Shown here piece after piece: positions 24,072 through 33,169 of a stretch of 64,000 bases of DNA; the first letter of the stretch is position 1, and each line of letters starts with the position of its first letter. The DNA comes from Vibrio crassostreae 9ZC13 (GTDB taxonomy: Bacteria > Pseudomonadota > Gammaproteobacteria > Enterobacterales > Vibrionaceae): NCBI RefSeq assembly GCF_000272045.2, contig NZ_AJYZ02000042.1, positions 251,248 to 315,247 on the forward strand, read 5' to 3'. The notes under the pieces are model-generated. The model saw nothing but the letters and a program-made list of their open reading frames with translations, did no database searches and was not told where the DNA came from. The position numbers and the translations under genes were made by a program.

Positions 24072-24570
24072 GGCGTTTATCCAACAGTTCGCTTAGGGAT
24101 TGAACTTGTACGATACGTGGATGCTGTGACTTAAGCTCAACTCCTTCCGTGTTCAACCACACCGCGTGCAAACCCGCTTCAAGTGCTGGGTAAATGTCTT
24201 TCTCTAGAGTGTCGCCAACCATGGTGATGTCTGGTGGTGCAACACCGAGCTTAGAAATAATGGCAGGATAGAACCCCGACTCGAACTTAGAAAAGCCAAT
24301 GCTCGCCTTACAAAAGTAACCCAAGATATATTGAGACAGGCCAACGCGCTCAAAGGCACGAATGATGTCGTCTTTACTGGAATCACCAGCATTGGTGGCA
24401 ACGTAGACTTGATGATTTTTGGAGAGTTCAGCCAGTAATGCACGAGCACCACTCACTTCTTGTACCGTTTCCCAGTCACACATCTTCCCTTGTGCGTCAG
24501 GGAAATCGACCATCAGCGTATTGCCCCAGTCGAATAAGACTATTTCTGTTAATTCGATTAGCTTTGTCAT
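24064..24570 (-). CDS. HAD-superfamily hydrolase coupled to the methyltransferase
   Basis: A 168-residue HAD protein. The nucleophile motif is FDWGNTL near residue 13, so the second Asp of DxD is replaced by a Gly-Asn pair (DWGNT), a variant known in haloacid dehalogenase-like enzymes. MVGDTLEKDIYPALEAG gives the late acidic motif. Its stop overlaps the start of the downstream methyltransferase by 8 bases. A shared pathway is plausible but unknown. Confidence 0.8.
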   Translation of the reverse strand: MTKLIELTEIVLFDWGNTLMVDFPDAQGKMCDWETVQEVSGARALLAELSKNHQVYVATNAGDSSKDDIIRAFERVGLSQYILGYFCKASIGFSKFESGFYPAIISKLGVAPPDITMVGDTLEKDIYPALEAGLHAVWLNTEGVELKSQHPRIVQVQSLSELLDKRHG

Positions 24571-24613
24571 CTTGCCTCCTGCATACGATGAATTATCTAA
24601 TGTTTAAGCGAGC

Positions 24614-25114
24614 CTATAAAAACTTCTCGATAAGGATCTCGTCAAAGTACTGATCGCCAATCTTACCGTGTTTCTTAGCCGTTCCGACGATTTCAAAACC
24701 TTGCTTAAGGTATACCGCTAACGCGCGCTCGTTGTCTGCTCTTACATAGGCGAACAGCTTTTCGTAACCTTTCGCTTTGGCTGCCTTAAATGTGTAATCA
24801 AACAACTGTTTTGCAACGCCCTGCCCACGGCTATTTGCATCAACATAAGTGCCAATAATACCAACATGGTCAAAGGCCTTAGTGTAAGTAGCAAATGGTT
24901 CGACATTCTGAAAACCAAGTAACTGGTTGGTCGTTTCGTTGACTGCAACGCTAAACACACCACGTTTTGGAAACGACTCAATGAATGCCTTTTCTTCATC
25001 AACAGTAAAAGTCTGATCCAAGATCGTATAGCGCGCTTCGATAATGATTGGATTTAATACATCAATAATGCCTTGTGCATCTTCTACCGCGACTTCTCTG
25101 ATTGTTAAGCTCAT
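24614..25114 (-). CDS. GNAT N-acetyltransferase, phosphinothricin-acetyltransferase-like
   Basis: A 166-residue GNAT. IREVAVEDAQGIIDVLNPII opens the fold, IGTYVDANSRGQGVAKQLF holds the acetyl-CoA loop, and NERALAVYLKQGFEIVG the later motif. The pattern RGQGVAKQL and the length fit the phosphinothricin/methionine-sulfone acetyltransferase group. The acceptor may be an amino acid analogue, but this is only a family guess. Confidence 0.8.
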   Translation of the reverse strand: MSLTIREVAVEDAQGIIDVLNPIIIEARYTILDQTFTVDEEKAFIESFPKRGVFSVAVNETTNQLLGFQNVEPFATYTKAFDHVGIIGTYVDANSRGQGVAKQLFDYTFKAAKAKGYEKLFAYVRADNERALAVYLKQGFEIVGTAKKHGKIGDQYFDEILIEKFL

Positions 25115-25153
25115 ACTTCTCTACCTTTTTATTGCTTTGGGCAGATTCTATCG

Positions 25154-26098
25154 CTATATGCCATCTCTTTGATAGGACAGAATGTTGTCGAAAGCGATAT
25201 CGAAGTAGAGTTCGTAGCTATTTTGTTCAACATAGCCCAAATGTGGAGTCGCTGTGACGTTTGGTAAGGACAATAGCGGTTCGGTGTCTATTGTTACTGG
25301 CTCACAATCGAACACATCAATAGCGGCTGTTTTGGTCGGTACCTCACGTAGTCCATGATACAGAGCCATCGGTTCCACTAACTCAGCACGACTGATGTTC
25401 ACAAACAGCGAGTTCGGCTTCATCAAGCTGAGGTCGTGTGCCGTAACACATCCTCTGGTGACATCATTCAAACGCAAATGCAAAGAAAGCACATCAACTT
25501 CTCGAAAGAAATCTTGTTTGGTTGTTGCTGCTTTGAAGCCATCTGTTTGTGCTTGATCGCGTGAAACTTGGCTCCCCCACACTACGACAGACATCCCAAA
25601 TGCTTGGGCATATTGTGCAATGCATTTGCCGATCTTGCCGTAGCCCCAAATACCAAGCTTCAAGCCCTTCAAAGTTCGACCTAGCCCTAACGAGCCAGAA
25701 TCCTGCCACTGGTTTTGTTTAAGGTTTGACGCGTAAGTAGGAATGTTGCGCGATGCAGCCATAATCAGCGCCCAGCATAGCTCGGAAGGCGCAACAGGCG
25801 AGCCTCGACCTTCTAAAACGGTAACACCAAATCGTTCGCACATTTGCGGGTCGATATGGTTGCTCACTTTGCCCGTCTGGCTAATCAGCTTGAGGTTGGG
25901 GAGTTGTGATAACAAAGATTCGGTGATCTCGGTTCTTTCACGAATGAGCACAATGGCTTCAAACGAGACCAACTTAGCGACGAGCTCTTGCTCTGAGTAA
26001 GTCTCGGTAAATACCGTGACATCGTATTGTTCGAGTTTGTTGAAGCAATCGAGGTCTTTAACGACGTTCTGGTAGTCATCCAATATCGCTATCTTCAC
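25154..26098 (-). CDS. D-isomer-specific 2-hydroxyacid dehydrogenase
   Basis: A 314-residue dehydrogenase. The NAD motif GIWGYGKIGK is near residue 148; the catalytic Arg lies in NISRAELV, a Glu in the following acidic strand, and the His in ATPHLGYVEQNSYE. These match the D-2-hydroxyacid dehydrogenase family. The N-terminal substrate domain is complete. The substrate, such as a phosphoglycerate, glyoxylate or pyruvate relative, cannot be read. It precedes the GNAT gene by about 40 bases. Confidence 0.85.
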   Translation of the reverse strand: MKIAILDDYQNVVKDLDCFNKLEQYDVTVFTETYSEQELVAKLVSFEAIVLIRERTEITESLLSQLPNLKLISQTGKVSNHIDPQMCERFGVTVLEGRGSPVAPSELCWALIMAASRNIPTYASNLKQNQWQDSGSLGLGRTLKGLKLGIWGYGKIGKCIAQYAQAFGMSVVVWGSQVSRDQAQTDGFKAATTKQDFFREVDVLSLHLRLNDVTRGCVTAHDLSLMKPNSLFVNISRAELVEPMALYHGLREVPTKTAAIDVFDCEPVTIDTEPLLSLPNVTATPHLGYVEQNSYELYFDIAFDNILSYQRDGI

Positions 26099-26194
26099 AT
26101 CACTCTCCTTGTGATTGTTAATCTTCTGGCTTTGTTCAAATGAAGACTAAGGTGCCATGCCTTTCGATTCAACACGGCACGCGCTAGAACTTCA

Positions 26195-26659
26195 CTATTG
26201 ATAAACCACTTTGAAACGCTCCAACATAAGTAACATGTCTTCACTTGGTGAGATCTTGAGCTCTTCACATTCACGAGAGAAGAAGTTCCAGTGAGCTTCT
26301 TTCCACCATTCGAGTGTTTTGTCACCCTCGCCTTCGGCAGCAGCAAACTCCGCCGTCACTTCGTTGTATTTGCACGACGACACCGACGTGATCTCAACAA
26401 TACATACGGGCTTACCATCCCAATCGGTGACGACTTGCAAGTGACCAACTATGGGTCTCGTCTCGCCTTCATGGGTATACCAGTGTTCAAGGCCGCAGGA
26501 CGCCTGTTTTTCACCTTTTAAAATCAACTGTGCGCAGAGGTTAGCGTTGTACTCGTCGGCGCAGTAATAATCAGCACTAAAGGAGGTGTATTGCGAAGCA
26601 ACGTCTGCTGGTAATGTGTTGAGGTAGCTATCAAGATAAGCTTTGCTTCTTTCTTCCAT
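26195..26659 (-). CDS. ASCH-domain protein
   Basis: A 154-residue single ASCH domain. GEKQASCGLEHWYTHEGE and VGHLQVVTDWDGKPVCIVEITSVSSCKYNEV are the conserved beta-barrel core, and the acidic helix EGDKTLEWWKEAHWNFF is typical. ASCH domains are RNA-binding-like barrels; E. coli YqfB is a ribonucleoside amidohydrolase. The activity here is untested. It stands upstream of the dehydrogenase gene by 96 bases. Confidence 0.85.
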   Translation of the reverse strand: MEERSKAYLDSYLNTLPADVASQYTSFSADYYCADEYNANLCAQLILKGEKQASCGLEHWYTHEGETRPIVGHLQVVTDWDGKPVCIVEITSVSSCKYNEVTAEFAAAEGEGDKTLEWWKEAHWNFFSRECEELKISPSEDMLLMLERFKVVYQ

Positions 26660-26845
26660 GATCTTTCCAAATTCAATATCAGGTTGAGCCGATAAACACT
26701 TATAGATTAAGCATCTGGCTGCATTGGGAGTAACCTATCAAGTCAGGTTATAGCTGTAAACCGAGTGAATATCAAAATGCGGGCTGAGAAAGAAGAATAT
26801 AGGTAGGATTTCGAGGCCAGTACAAGGAGATCCAAAAAGTGAAAG

Positions 26846-26884
26846 AAGAGCCAAAAGCACCTTTAGTCGGTGCTTTTGGCTCTT
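26846..26884 (-). terminator. Strong terminator after glpQ
   Basis: AAGAGCCAAAAGCACC and GGTGCTTTTGGCTCTT form a 16-bp perfect stem. On the minus strand it is followed by CTTTCACTTTTT. It lies 38 bases past the stop of glpQ. Confidence 0.85.
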
Positions 26885-26921
26885 AGTATCTCGTTACTAA
26901 TAGCTTGTAACTGACGGGGTA

Positions 26922-27977
26922 TTAACGGTTCAAGAAGTCGACCGCTTTGTCTGGGAAGTCGGTAAACACACCATCAACTTTGACTTGGTTGTAGAAGACA
27001 TCCAACATGCCATCAAAGTTATCAGCATAAGCTGGGATTCTTCCTGGGTCAGCACGGAACGTGTACGGGTGAACATCTAAGCCCGCGTCTTTTGCTGACT
27101 TCATTAACGGTTTAATAATGATGTTATCTTTGGTCGATGCATCGTCCACCAACATTGGCTTCCAAGGGCCTATTCCTTCCGCATAAGACGCCACTTTTTC
27201 CATGCCACCAGCTTCAAACATCCAGTCGTAACTGTACGGCGTTGCTTTGTCACCTTGGTACGTCATGGTTTCATTCCAATCTGTATAAGCCATCAACTGA
27301 ACGAGCTTAAGATCCATTTCCATCGCTGGCATGAGCTCATCGTTAATGCGTTGAAGTTCATTGGCGTCAAAACACTGCAAATACACTTTGTCGTCTTTTG
27401 ATAGGTAACCATATTGATGCAAGGTTGCAAGTACCGCTTTGGAGATATCTTTGCCTTCGTGACGATGGAACCAAGGTGCTTTAATTTCAGGATAGATGCC
27501 CACGTCATAACCTAAGGTCTTATTTAGGCCTTGGATCAGCTCGATCTCTTCTGCAAAGGTAGCGACACGAAAATCAGACTGCCACATTGGGAAGCGCGTT
27601 GGGTACCCTGCCACTCTTTTACCTTGGTCATCGAGGTTAAAGCCTTCGGTCACTTTTAATGATTTGATCTCGGCAAGCGTAAAATCAATCGCGTAATAGC
27701 GGCCATCTGCTCTTGCACGGTCTGGAAAGCGGTCAGCAACATCAGTGACGCGATCTAAATAGTGATCATGCAAAACCACCAATTGGTCATCTTTGGTCAT
27801 CACTACATCTTGTTCGATATAGTCAGGTTTCATTGCGTAAGCGAGTGCTTTAGCCGGTAATGTATGCTCGGGTAAATAACCAGAAGCGCCGCGATGCGCA
27901 ATCACTAAAGGATCGGCGAACGCATTTGTAGATAAACTTAGTGCTAATAAGGTCAGAGACAGTGACGTTGTTTTCAT
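26922..27977 (-). CDS. glpQ: Periplasmic glycerophosphodiester phosphodiesterase
   Basis: A 351-residue GDPD with a signal peptide (MKTTSLSLTLLALSLSTNAFA). The catalytic HRGASGYLPEHT motif starts at His28 with Arg29, and VVLHDHYLD brings His70. It would split glycerophosphodiesters in the periplasm to glycerol-3-phosphate and an alcohol. glpT lies just upstream with a gap of 77 bases and imports the product, the classic pair in other Vibrio and enterobacteria. Confidence 0.93.
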   Translation of the reverse strand: MKTTSLSLTLLALSLSTNAFADPLVIAHRGASGYLPEHTLPAKALAYAMKPDYIEQDVVMTKDDQLVVLHDHYLDRVTDVADRFPDRARADGRYYAIDFTLAEIKSLKVTEGFNLDDQGKRVAGYPTRFPMWQSDFRVATFAEEIELIQGLNKTLGYDVGIYPEIKAPWFHRHEGKDISKAVLATLHQYGYLSKDDKVYLQCFDANELQRINDELMPAMEMDLKLVQLMAYTDWNETMTYQGDKATPYSYDWMFEAGGMEKVASYAEGIGPWKPMLVDDASTKDNIIIKPLMKSAKDAGLDVHPYTFRADPGRIPAYADNFDGMLDVFYNQVKVDGVFTDFPDKAVDFLNR

Positions 27978-28054
27978 TATTGTTTCCCTTGATAAAACAG
28001 AAGCAGGATATACCTGCCTCTGTTGTTATTTATAGATGTGATTCAGTAAATACA

Positions 28055-29428
28055 CTACTGAGCTAGCGCTTCTCTCTCTCGTTCGAGATCTTTTTGTTTA
28101 TGGTGCGCACGCTCACCTAAGAAGGCGTAAAGCAGACAGATGATTGAAGCCACACAAGCGCCGACCAAAATAATGAAGCCGCCATCCCAGCCGTAATGGT
28201 CAACCATAAAGCCGAGTATTGCGTTCGCAGCAACCGCGCCACCTAAGTAACCAAACAAACCCGTTAGACCAGCAGCTGTACCCGCTGCTTTCTTAGGCGC
28301 AAGTTCCAGTGCATACAAACCGATCAGCATTACAGGACCATAGATAAGGAAACCAATCGCAACCAGTGCCAGCATATCAACCGTTGGGTTACCTGCTGGA
28401 TTCAGCCAATATACCAACACAGCGACTGTCACTAGAACCATGAACAAGATACCTGCAGGTGCACGTCGGCCTTTGAATAACTTATCTGAAATCCAACCAC
28501 ACAATAAGGTGCCAGGGATACCTGCCCACTCATACAAGAAGTAAGCCCAAGATGATTTATCTACAGAGAAGTCTTTTGCTTCTTTTAAGTAAACTGGAGC
28601 CCAATCGAGTACGCCATAGCGGATAAGGTAAACAAACGCATTGGCAATAGCGATTGACCACAACAGTTTGTTAGAGAAAACGTACTTAAAGAAGATCTCT
28701 TTCGCCGTCATTTCTTTCTCATGAGACGTATCGTAGTCGTCTGGGTAATCGTCTTTATGTTCTTCAATCGGTGGTAAGCCGCAAGATTGAGGTGTATCTC
28801 TTACAGTAAACCAAACAAAGACAGCAACGAGAGTGGCAAAAAATGCAGGAACATAAAAAGCGGTTCGCCAATCGTCGTTAAAAGCCCACAGCCCCAACAA
28901 GAACATTGGGCCAATCAAACCGCCACCCACGTTGTGAGCAACGTTCCATACTGACACTATCTCACCACGTTCTTTTCGTGACCACCAGTGGACCATGGTT
29001 CGTCCACAAGCTGGCCAACCCATACCTTGGAACCAACCATTCAAGAACAGCAGGATAAACATCGCAGTGATGCTGCCTGTTGCCCAAGGCATAAAGCCAA
29101 AGCAGAACATCACCAGTGCCGACATTAACAAGCCACCGCTGAGGAAGTAACGAGGGTTAGAACGGTCAGAAACACTGCCCATTAAGAACTTAGATAAGCC
29201 GTAAGCGATAGATACCGCCGCTAATGCAACCCCTAGTTCTCCACGGCTAAAACCTTGTTCAATGAGATAAGGCATCGCCAAACTAAAGTTTTTACGGACT
29301 AAGTAGTACCCCGCATAGCCAACGAAGATGCCAAGAAACAGCTGCCATCGTAGTCGTGTGTAGGTGCTATCGATCTTATCTGATGACAAGCGATCGATAT
29401 GCGCCATAGGTTTGAATATTCCAAACAT
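28055..29428 (-). CDS. glpT: Glycerol-3-phosphate:phosphate antiporter
   Basis: A 457-residue MFS transporter with 12 predicted membrane segments. The N-terminal LFLGIFVGYAGYYLVRKNFSLAMP holds the conserved Arg, and the second half has LYALELAPKKAAGTAAGLTGLFGY. These are GlpT marks, and the length is normal. It exchanges glycerol-3-phosphate for phosphate in the inner membrane. It forms an operon with glpQ downstream. The long upstream gap may carry its control sites. Confidence 0.95.
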   Translation of the reverse strand: MFGIFKPMAHIDRLSSDKIDSTYTRLRWQLFLGIFVGYAGYYLVRKNFSLAMPYLIEQGFSRGELGVALAAVSIAYGLSKFLMGSVSDRSNPRYFLSGGLLMSALVMFCFGFMPWATGSITAMFILLFLNGWFQGMGWPACGRTMVHWWSRKERGEIVSVWNVAHNVGGGLIGPMFLLGLWAFNDDWRTAFYVPAFFATLVAVFVWFTVRDTPQSCGLPPIEEHKDDYPDDYDTSHEKEMTAKEIFFKYVFSNKLLWSIAIANAFVYLIRYGVLDWAPVYLKEAKDFSVDKSSWAYFLYEWAGIPGTLLCGWISDKLFKGRRAPAGILFMVLVTVAVLVYWLNPAGNPTVDMLALVAIGFLIYGPVMLIGLYALELAPKKAAGTAAGLTGLFGYLGGAVAANAILGFMVDHYGWDGGFIILVGACVASIICLLYAFLGERAHHKQKDLEREREALAQ

Positions 29429-29817
29429 AGGAACCTCATAATTATTGGGCGAAGGAAGAATTTAAATGCTCGAACGAAAAAATTTAGCGCTCATTCGAAA
29501 TCAAGGGAATTGTATGTGCTTCAGGATTAATTTCTGTGATAGAGGTAGTTATTAACAAAAAATAACTTTAAATACAGCATATTAGTTTCATTTAATTAGA
29601 CTGCGCTTCATATTTTTGTTTGTATCTGTTTAATTAAACATCAGAACTTTCGAGTACGAACAAATCCAAAAAGAGCGAGCGAACATAAATCAACCAACAA
29701 CAACTTTGTTATTACTGCGAATGCATAGTGAATAACAACAATTTTGGTTGAATCTGTGGAGTTATGAAGGTGGTTTGGGCTATTGGTTAAAGAAGTTCGC
29801 TAAAATCAATGCAAACA
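29429..29817. promoter_or_regulatory. Long upstream region of glpT without genes
   Basis: No ORF is credible here. Near the gene, two elements (ATGCTCGAACGAAA at about 29467 and GCGCTCATTCGAAAT at about 29489) resemble weak GlpR half-sites. TCTGTGATAGAGG near 29531 contains one CRP half-site only. A perfect palindrome GTTTAATTAAAC lies at 29628-29639. All are suggestive only. Confidence 0.3.
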
Positions 29818-29847
29818 AAAAGGGTCTAGATTTCTCTAGACCCTTTT
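29818..29847 (-). terminator. Terminator after the DUF3297 gene
   Basis: AAAAGGGTCTAGA and TCTAGACCCTTTT form a perfect 13-bp stem with a TTTC loop. The minus strand continues TTTTTG, so it serves the gene at 29934. Confidence 0.85.
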
Positions 29848-29933
29848 AGGTAATAACGCTTGGTGTCTTGATGTTGGCTAATTAAGCAAACATTAGCTAA
29901 TTACTCGAAGTATTAGCTAGCCACACGACATGA

Positions 29934-30188
29934 TTATGCGTCGATGTAAAAAGCTTCTACAGTGCCTTTTAGAGTAATAAGCATCGGCTGACCAAAACGA
30001 TCTAGCGCTTTTGGAGAAGGGATCTTAACCCAACCTTCGCTGATGCAGTATTCTTCAACATCAGTACGCTCTTTACCATTTAGACGAATGCCGATTGGGT
30101 ATTCGAAACACTCAGCAACGTGGTGTGGGCTGCGTGGGTTGCCTGCAAGATGATCTGGTAAAGCTGGTCTTGAATTAGTATCGCTCAT
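29934..30188 (-). CDS. DUF3297-family protein
   Basis: An 84-residue protein starting MSDTNSRPALPDHLAGNPRSP, which is the signature of DUF3297, a short conserved proteobacterial family. HHVAECFEYPIGIRLNGKERTDVEEYCISEGWV and the ending LITLKGTVEAFY fit closely. Its role is unknown. ATG 30188 with AGG upstream was chosen over the ATG two codons earlier. Confidence 0.9.
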   Translation of the reverse strand: MSDTNSRPALPDHLAGNPRSPHHVAECFEYPIGIRLNGKERTDVEEYCISEGWVKIPSPKALDRFGQPMLITLKGTVEAFYIDA

Positions 30189-30428
30189 GTTCATTACCTG
30201 TATGTACGTAAATAAAAAAAGTGCGTCATTCTAGTCAATATAGGCTTTGTGCTCAACAACTGCTGCAATAAATCGTAGTGATCGTTTTAATCAACAGCGA
30301 GTTGTTTGATTTAAAGGCGATATAGGTATCATTTCAAACGAAAATTTAACAGGATTATACGTTGTTGATAAAGAGATAGGTTCAATACTCGATAGGTAGA
30401 TAACCTAATAGTCGGCTTTGCTCCGAGC

Positions 30429-30863
30429 TTATCGAATAAGCTCTATACTCATCACTTTATGGTTTGCTTCTGAGTCGATATCGACGACTGACCAACCTAA
30501 CCCTTGGTAGAGTTCCATTACATTGGTGTACACGTACAGTTGAGTTTGTACTGTAGAAGAAACCTGTTTTACACCGCGACTAATCAATTCACTTGCAATA
30601 CCTTGGCCACGCCATTGAGCATCAACATAAACAGCATTAACCCAAACAACATCCCGCACTTGATGAGGTTCCTGAAAATGGGAATACGCCAAGCCACCAA
30701 TGACCACATTATCGCGAAGCACTACTATTACTGGAGGGAGTTGTACGCAGTCTTTATAGGTATCTTTAAACTTAAAATCCGACCATTCACTTTGAAACAA
30801 GCGCTCTAAATCACTCCAATATGGCGAACTTTCATCGCAATTTCTAAAGATTACTTTCTGCAT
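30429..30863 (-). CDS. GNAT N-acetyltransferase
   Basis: A 144-residue GNAT. VWVNAVYVDAQWRGQGIASELI holds the acetyl-CoA loop and YVYTNVMELYQGLGW the later motif. Substrate unknown. It stands between DUF3297 and the small zinc-ribbon gene with no clear operon link to either. Confidence 0.8.
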   Translation of the reverse strand: MQKVIFRNCDESSPYWSDLERLFQSEWSDFKFKDTYKDCVQLPPVIVVLRDNVVIGGLAYSHFQEPHQVRDVVWVNAVYVDAQWRGQGIASELISRGVKQVSSTVQTQLYVYTNVMELYQGLGWSVVDIDSEANHKVMSIELIR

Positions 30864-30929
30864 GTCTTTCCATCCTTTGAAAGGCTACTACCGCCATCCT
30901 AGCCTTGGTTTATATCAGTGTAGATAAAG

Positions 30930-31064
30930 TTACTCTTCTTCTTCGCAATTGTCTGCTGGGTCTTGATTAATTTCTTCGCCGCATCCTAGGCATTCACCTT
31001 GCAGATCCGTAGGCATCACAATAATCAAACCACAATGAGGGCAAAGATCGCCTTGTTGAAACAT
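30930..31064 (-). CDS. 44-residue zinc-ribbon protein
   Basis: A 44-residue protein, MFQQGDLCPHCGLIIVMPTD and onward, with CPHC near residue 8 and CLGC near residue 25, and an acidic tail of Glu. AAGGAATACAGG lies before the ATG, so translation is well supported. It follows the PcfJ-like gene by 23 bases and is probably in the same transcript. Function unknown; the two-knuckle pattern suggests a nucleic-acid or protein adaptor. Confidence 0.7.
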   Translation of the reverse strand: MFQQGDLCPHCGLIIVMPTDLQGECLGCGEEINQDPADNCEEEE

Positions 31065-31087
31065 CCTGTATTCCTTCTACTTAATGG

Positions 31088-32218
31088 CTATTGCTTAGGA
31101 TATTTTTGCTTACTCGCTTCTAGCCAGTCGTGAATCACTTGGCGAGCGGATTCCGACGGAGGTGCATTTCGTTTTCCGCAGATTTGGTCTATTTCAAAAG
31201 GAAATGCTTTGCTCGGGACGCGGCGTAAACCTATGGTTAAACGCTGAGGCTTGAGCATGCGGAACACCACATAACGATCGCTCATGATTCGGTTGTGATA
31301 CACGCCAATACAGTGCTTCTGCTCGATGCCTTCGTGTTCAAGGTCGTAATAATCCGTGAGCGGATGAATGTTGTCATTGCCAAGTAAAGGAACGGGATAA
31401 GGGATGTCTTTATCCATTGGGCAGTTACCCTCCAAACGACGTAATTGGCGTTGCTCCGTCCAGCGGTCATGGAGTTGTTCAAACATCGCAAAAGAGTTCT
31501 GACTGGTAATCGCGCGCAGTGGATCATCCATCTCCAAATCTTGCCCTAGCAATATCGCATCTTGGAACATCGCCATCTTCGACGGTGCGTTAAGTCTGCC
31601 CTCTTCCACCATTGCAATCCCTAGCCTGCTACCAGTTAGAAATGGATGAACTTGGTCCAAACGCAGGGCTGTGTATCCAACTTTTGAGTAATGCTTAAAC
31701 TTAAGAACTCGTCTTTGCAGTGGCTCGAGAATGCGAACAATGTGGTCGAGTTCATCACCAACATTGTAATGAAGCTCTAGCTTGTCGATGAATTTGAGTG
31801 TCGCCTTGCTGCCGTCTAAGCCCAACTTGGTAAGGATCTTCTTCTGCCCTAAGCGACTTAGTGCCAGTGCTTTCTTGTTGTCGACACTGTATTTCATGCA
31901 GATCAAAGCCAAAATAACAGGCCTTAATTCAAGCAATTGCGCGGCTTCATAAGTATTCGCAGCAAGCCACAACATCTGGTATTGGTATTCTGGAAAGTCG
32001 TCGGTGATTTCACGATAACGCGCAGGTAATGAATTTAGCCAACGACCATTCACGTCAAACTGTTCAACAAGGTTGAGGCTCAGCCCAATGCCTCCATCAA
32101 GCGGTCGTCTACCATCTTCAAACACATGAAAGCCGACGAGCTTTTGAGACCAGTCTCGGATCTCAATATCGTAGTCGAAACCTAATGTTCGAGTGGGAAT
32201 GGTTAGTAGTGCTGTCAT
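31088..32218 (-). CDS. PcfJ-like domain protein
   Basis: A 376-residue protein. Its C-terminal part fits the PcfJ-like domain: HEGIEQKHCIGVYHNRIMSDRYVVFRML, then LTIGLRR and DQICGKRNAPPSESARQVIHDWL. The first 250 residues are helical and unassigned. PcfJ-like proteins occur on plasmids and phages; their activity is unknown. ATG 32218 with GAAGAGG upstream was chosen. The 44-residue zinc ribbon follows. Confidence 0.75.
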   Translation of the reverse strand: MTALLTIPTRTLGFDYDIEIRDWSQKLVGFHVFEDGRRPLDGGIGLSLNLVEQFDVNGRWLNSLPARYREITDDFPEYQYQMLWLAANTYEAAQLLELRPVILALICMKYSVDNKKALALSRLGQKKILTKLGLDGSKATLKFIDKLELHYNVGDELDHIVRILEPLQRRVLKFKHYSKVGYTALRLDQVHPFLTGSRLGIAMVEEGRLNAPSKMAMFQDAILLGQDLEMDDPLRAITSQNSFAMFEQLHDRWTEQRQLRRLEGNCPMDKDIPYPVPLLGNDNIHPLTDYYDLEHEGIEQKHCIGVYHNRIMSDRYVVFRMLKPQRLTIGLRRVPSKAFPFEIDQICGKRNAPPSESARQVIHDWLEASKQKYPKQ

Positions 32219-32453
32219 TGATGCCTCTTCGTTATTGGCGCATTGAACTATCAAGCCTATCTAACAGCATAAGCTAGCGCTTCAACCACTATATCAACCT
32301 TTTGTAAATTTCTTACCAATCAAAGCGATATAAATACGATAGTGCTTAGAAGAACATTGAATGATGATTTTACGGAATATGAGATCTCTTCGATATCATT
32401 TGCGTCAACAGAAACTATGCTTGTTACATAACTCACAACAAGAGGCTTTAATT

Positions 32454-32876
32454 ATGGATTACCGACATATTCTGGTCGCACTTGAACTGTCTGACGACAC
32501 CAAGATTCTCATTGATAGAGCGACCTTCTTCGCTGATAAACTGGAGGCTGGCATTTCATTTGTTTATATCGATGGTACGCATGGAGAAATTTATCCAGAG
32601 CTCGTTGATATTCAGGGAAATGACGGTGATTTACCCATCAATGAAGATGCCGTTAAGCATTTGAAAGAGTTTGAAGCCTACGCCAAACACCCAATCAAGC
32701 ACATTTTCGTGGGAACGGGTGATTTGAACGATAAGCTCAAAAATGCCATCGAAGCCAACGGCGTTGACCTATTGCTATGCGGCCATCACCATGATTTTTG
32801 GCATAAGCTCATCTCCCATTCTAAACAGATCATCGATACTTCCCCTATCGATATTCTCGTTGTTCCAATGGAATAG
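32454..32876 (+). CDS. uspA: Universal stress protein UspA
   Basis: A 140-residue UspA protein. YRHILVALELSDDTKILIDRA opens the fold, and the tail CGHHHDFWHKLISHSKQIIDTS followed by DILVVPME closely matches E. coli UspA rather than the ATP-binding G-2x-G-9x-G type. It is therefore likely a dimeric, non-ATP-binding form induced under growth arrest. ATG 32454 with AAGAGG upstream was chosen over an ATG at 32361. Confidence 0.9.
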   Translation: MDYRHILVALELSDDTKILIDRATFFADKLEAGISFVYIDGTHGEIYPELVDIQGNDGDLPINEDAVKHLKEFEAYAKHPIKHIFVGTGDLNDKLKNAIEANGVDLLLCGHHHDFWHKLISHSKQIIDTSPIDILVVPME

Positions 32877-33169
32877 AAGCTCCAGTTCGACACTCAAAAA
32901 TAACCGGCATTGCCAACCTCTATCGGTATTATTGGTTGGCTTGATATCCTCTTCAACACACTCATCCTGATCGAAATCTCCTATTTCCCACTTAGAGTAG
33001 TCATTTGTGATCTTGTCAGCCTATCAACTCGTAAGCGTCTAATAATTAACAAATCACGTCATTTCGATTTGAATCAACGTACTGAAATGTACGACCCAGA
33101 CCATGCCTTCATCAATCAATGGACAGGCGGTAACGCAGTCACAACAAGCCTCACAAACCAGGACGCATT

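Noticed and set aside
29429..29530. GlpR and CRP sites before glpT
   Set aside because: Only partial matches are present. They are noted in the region entry but not claimed as sites.
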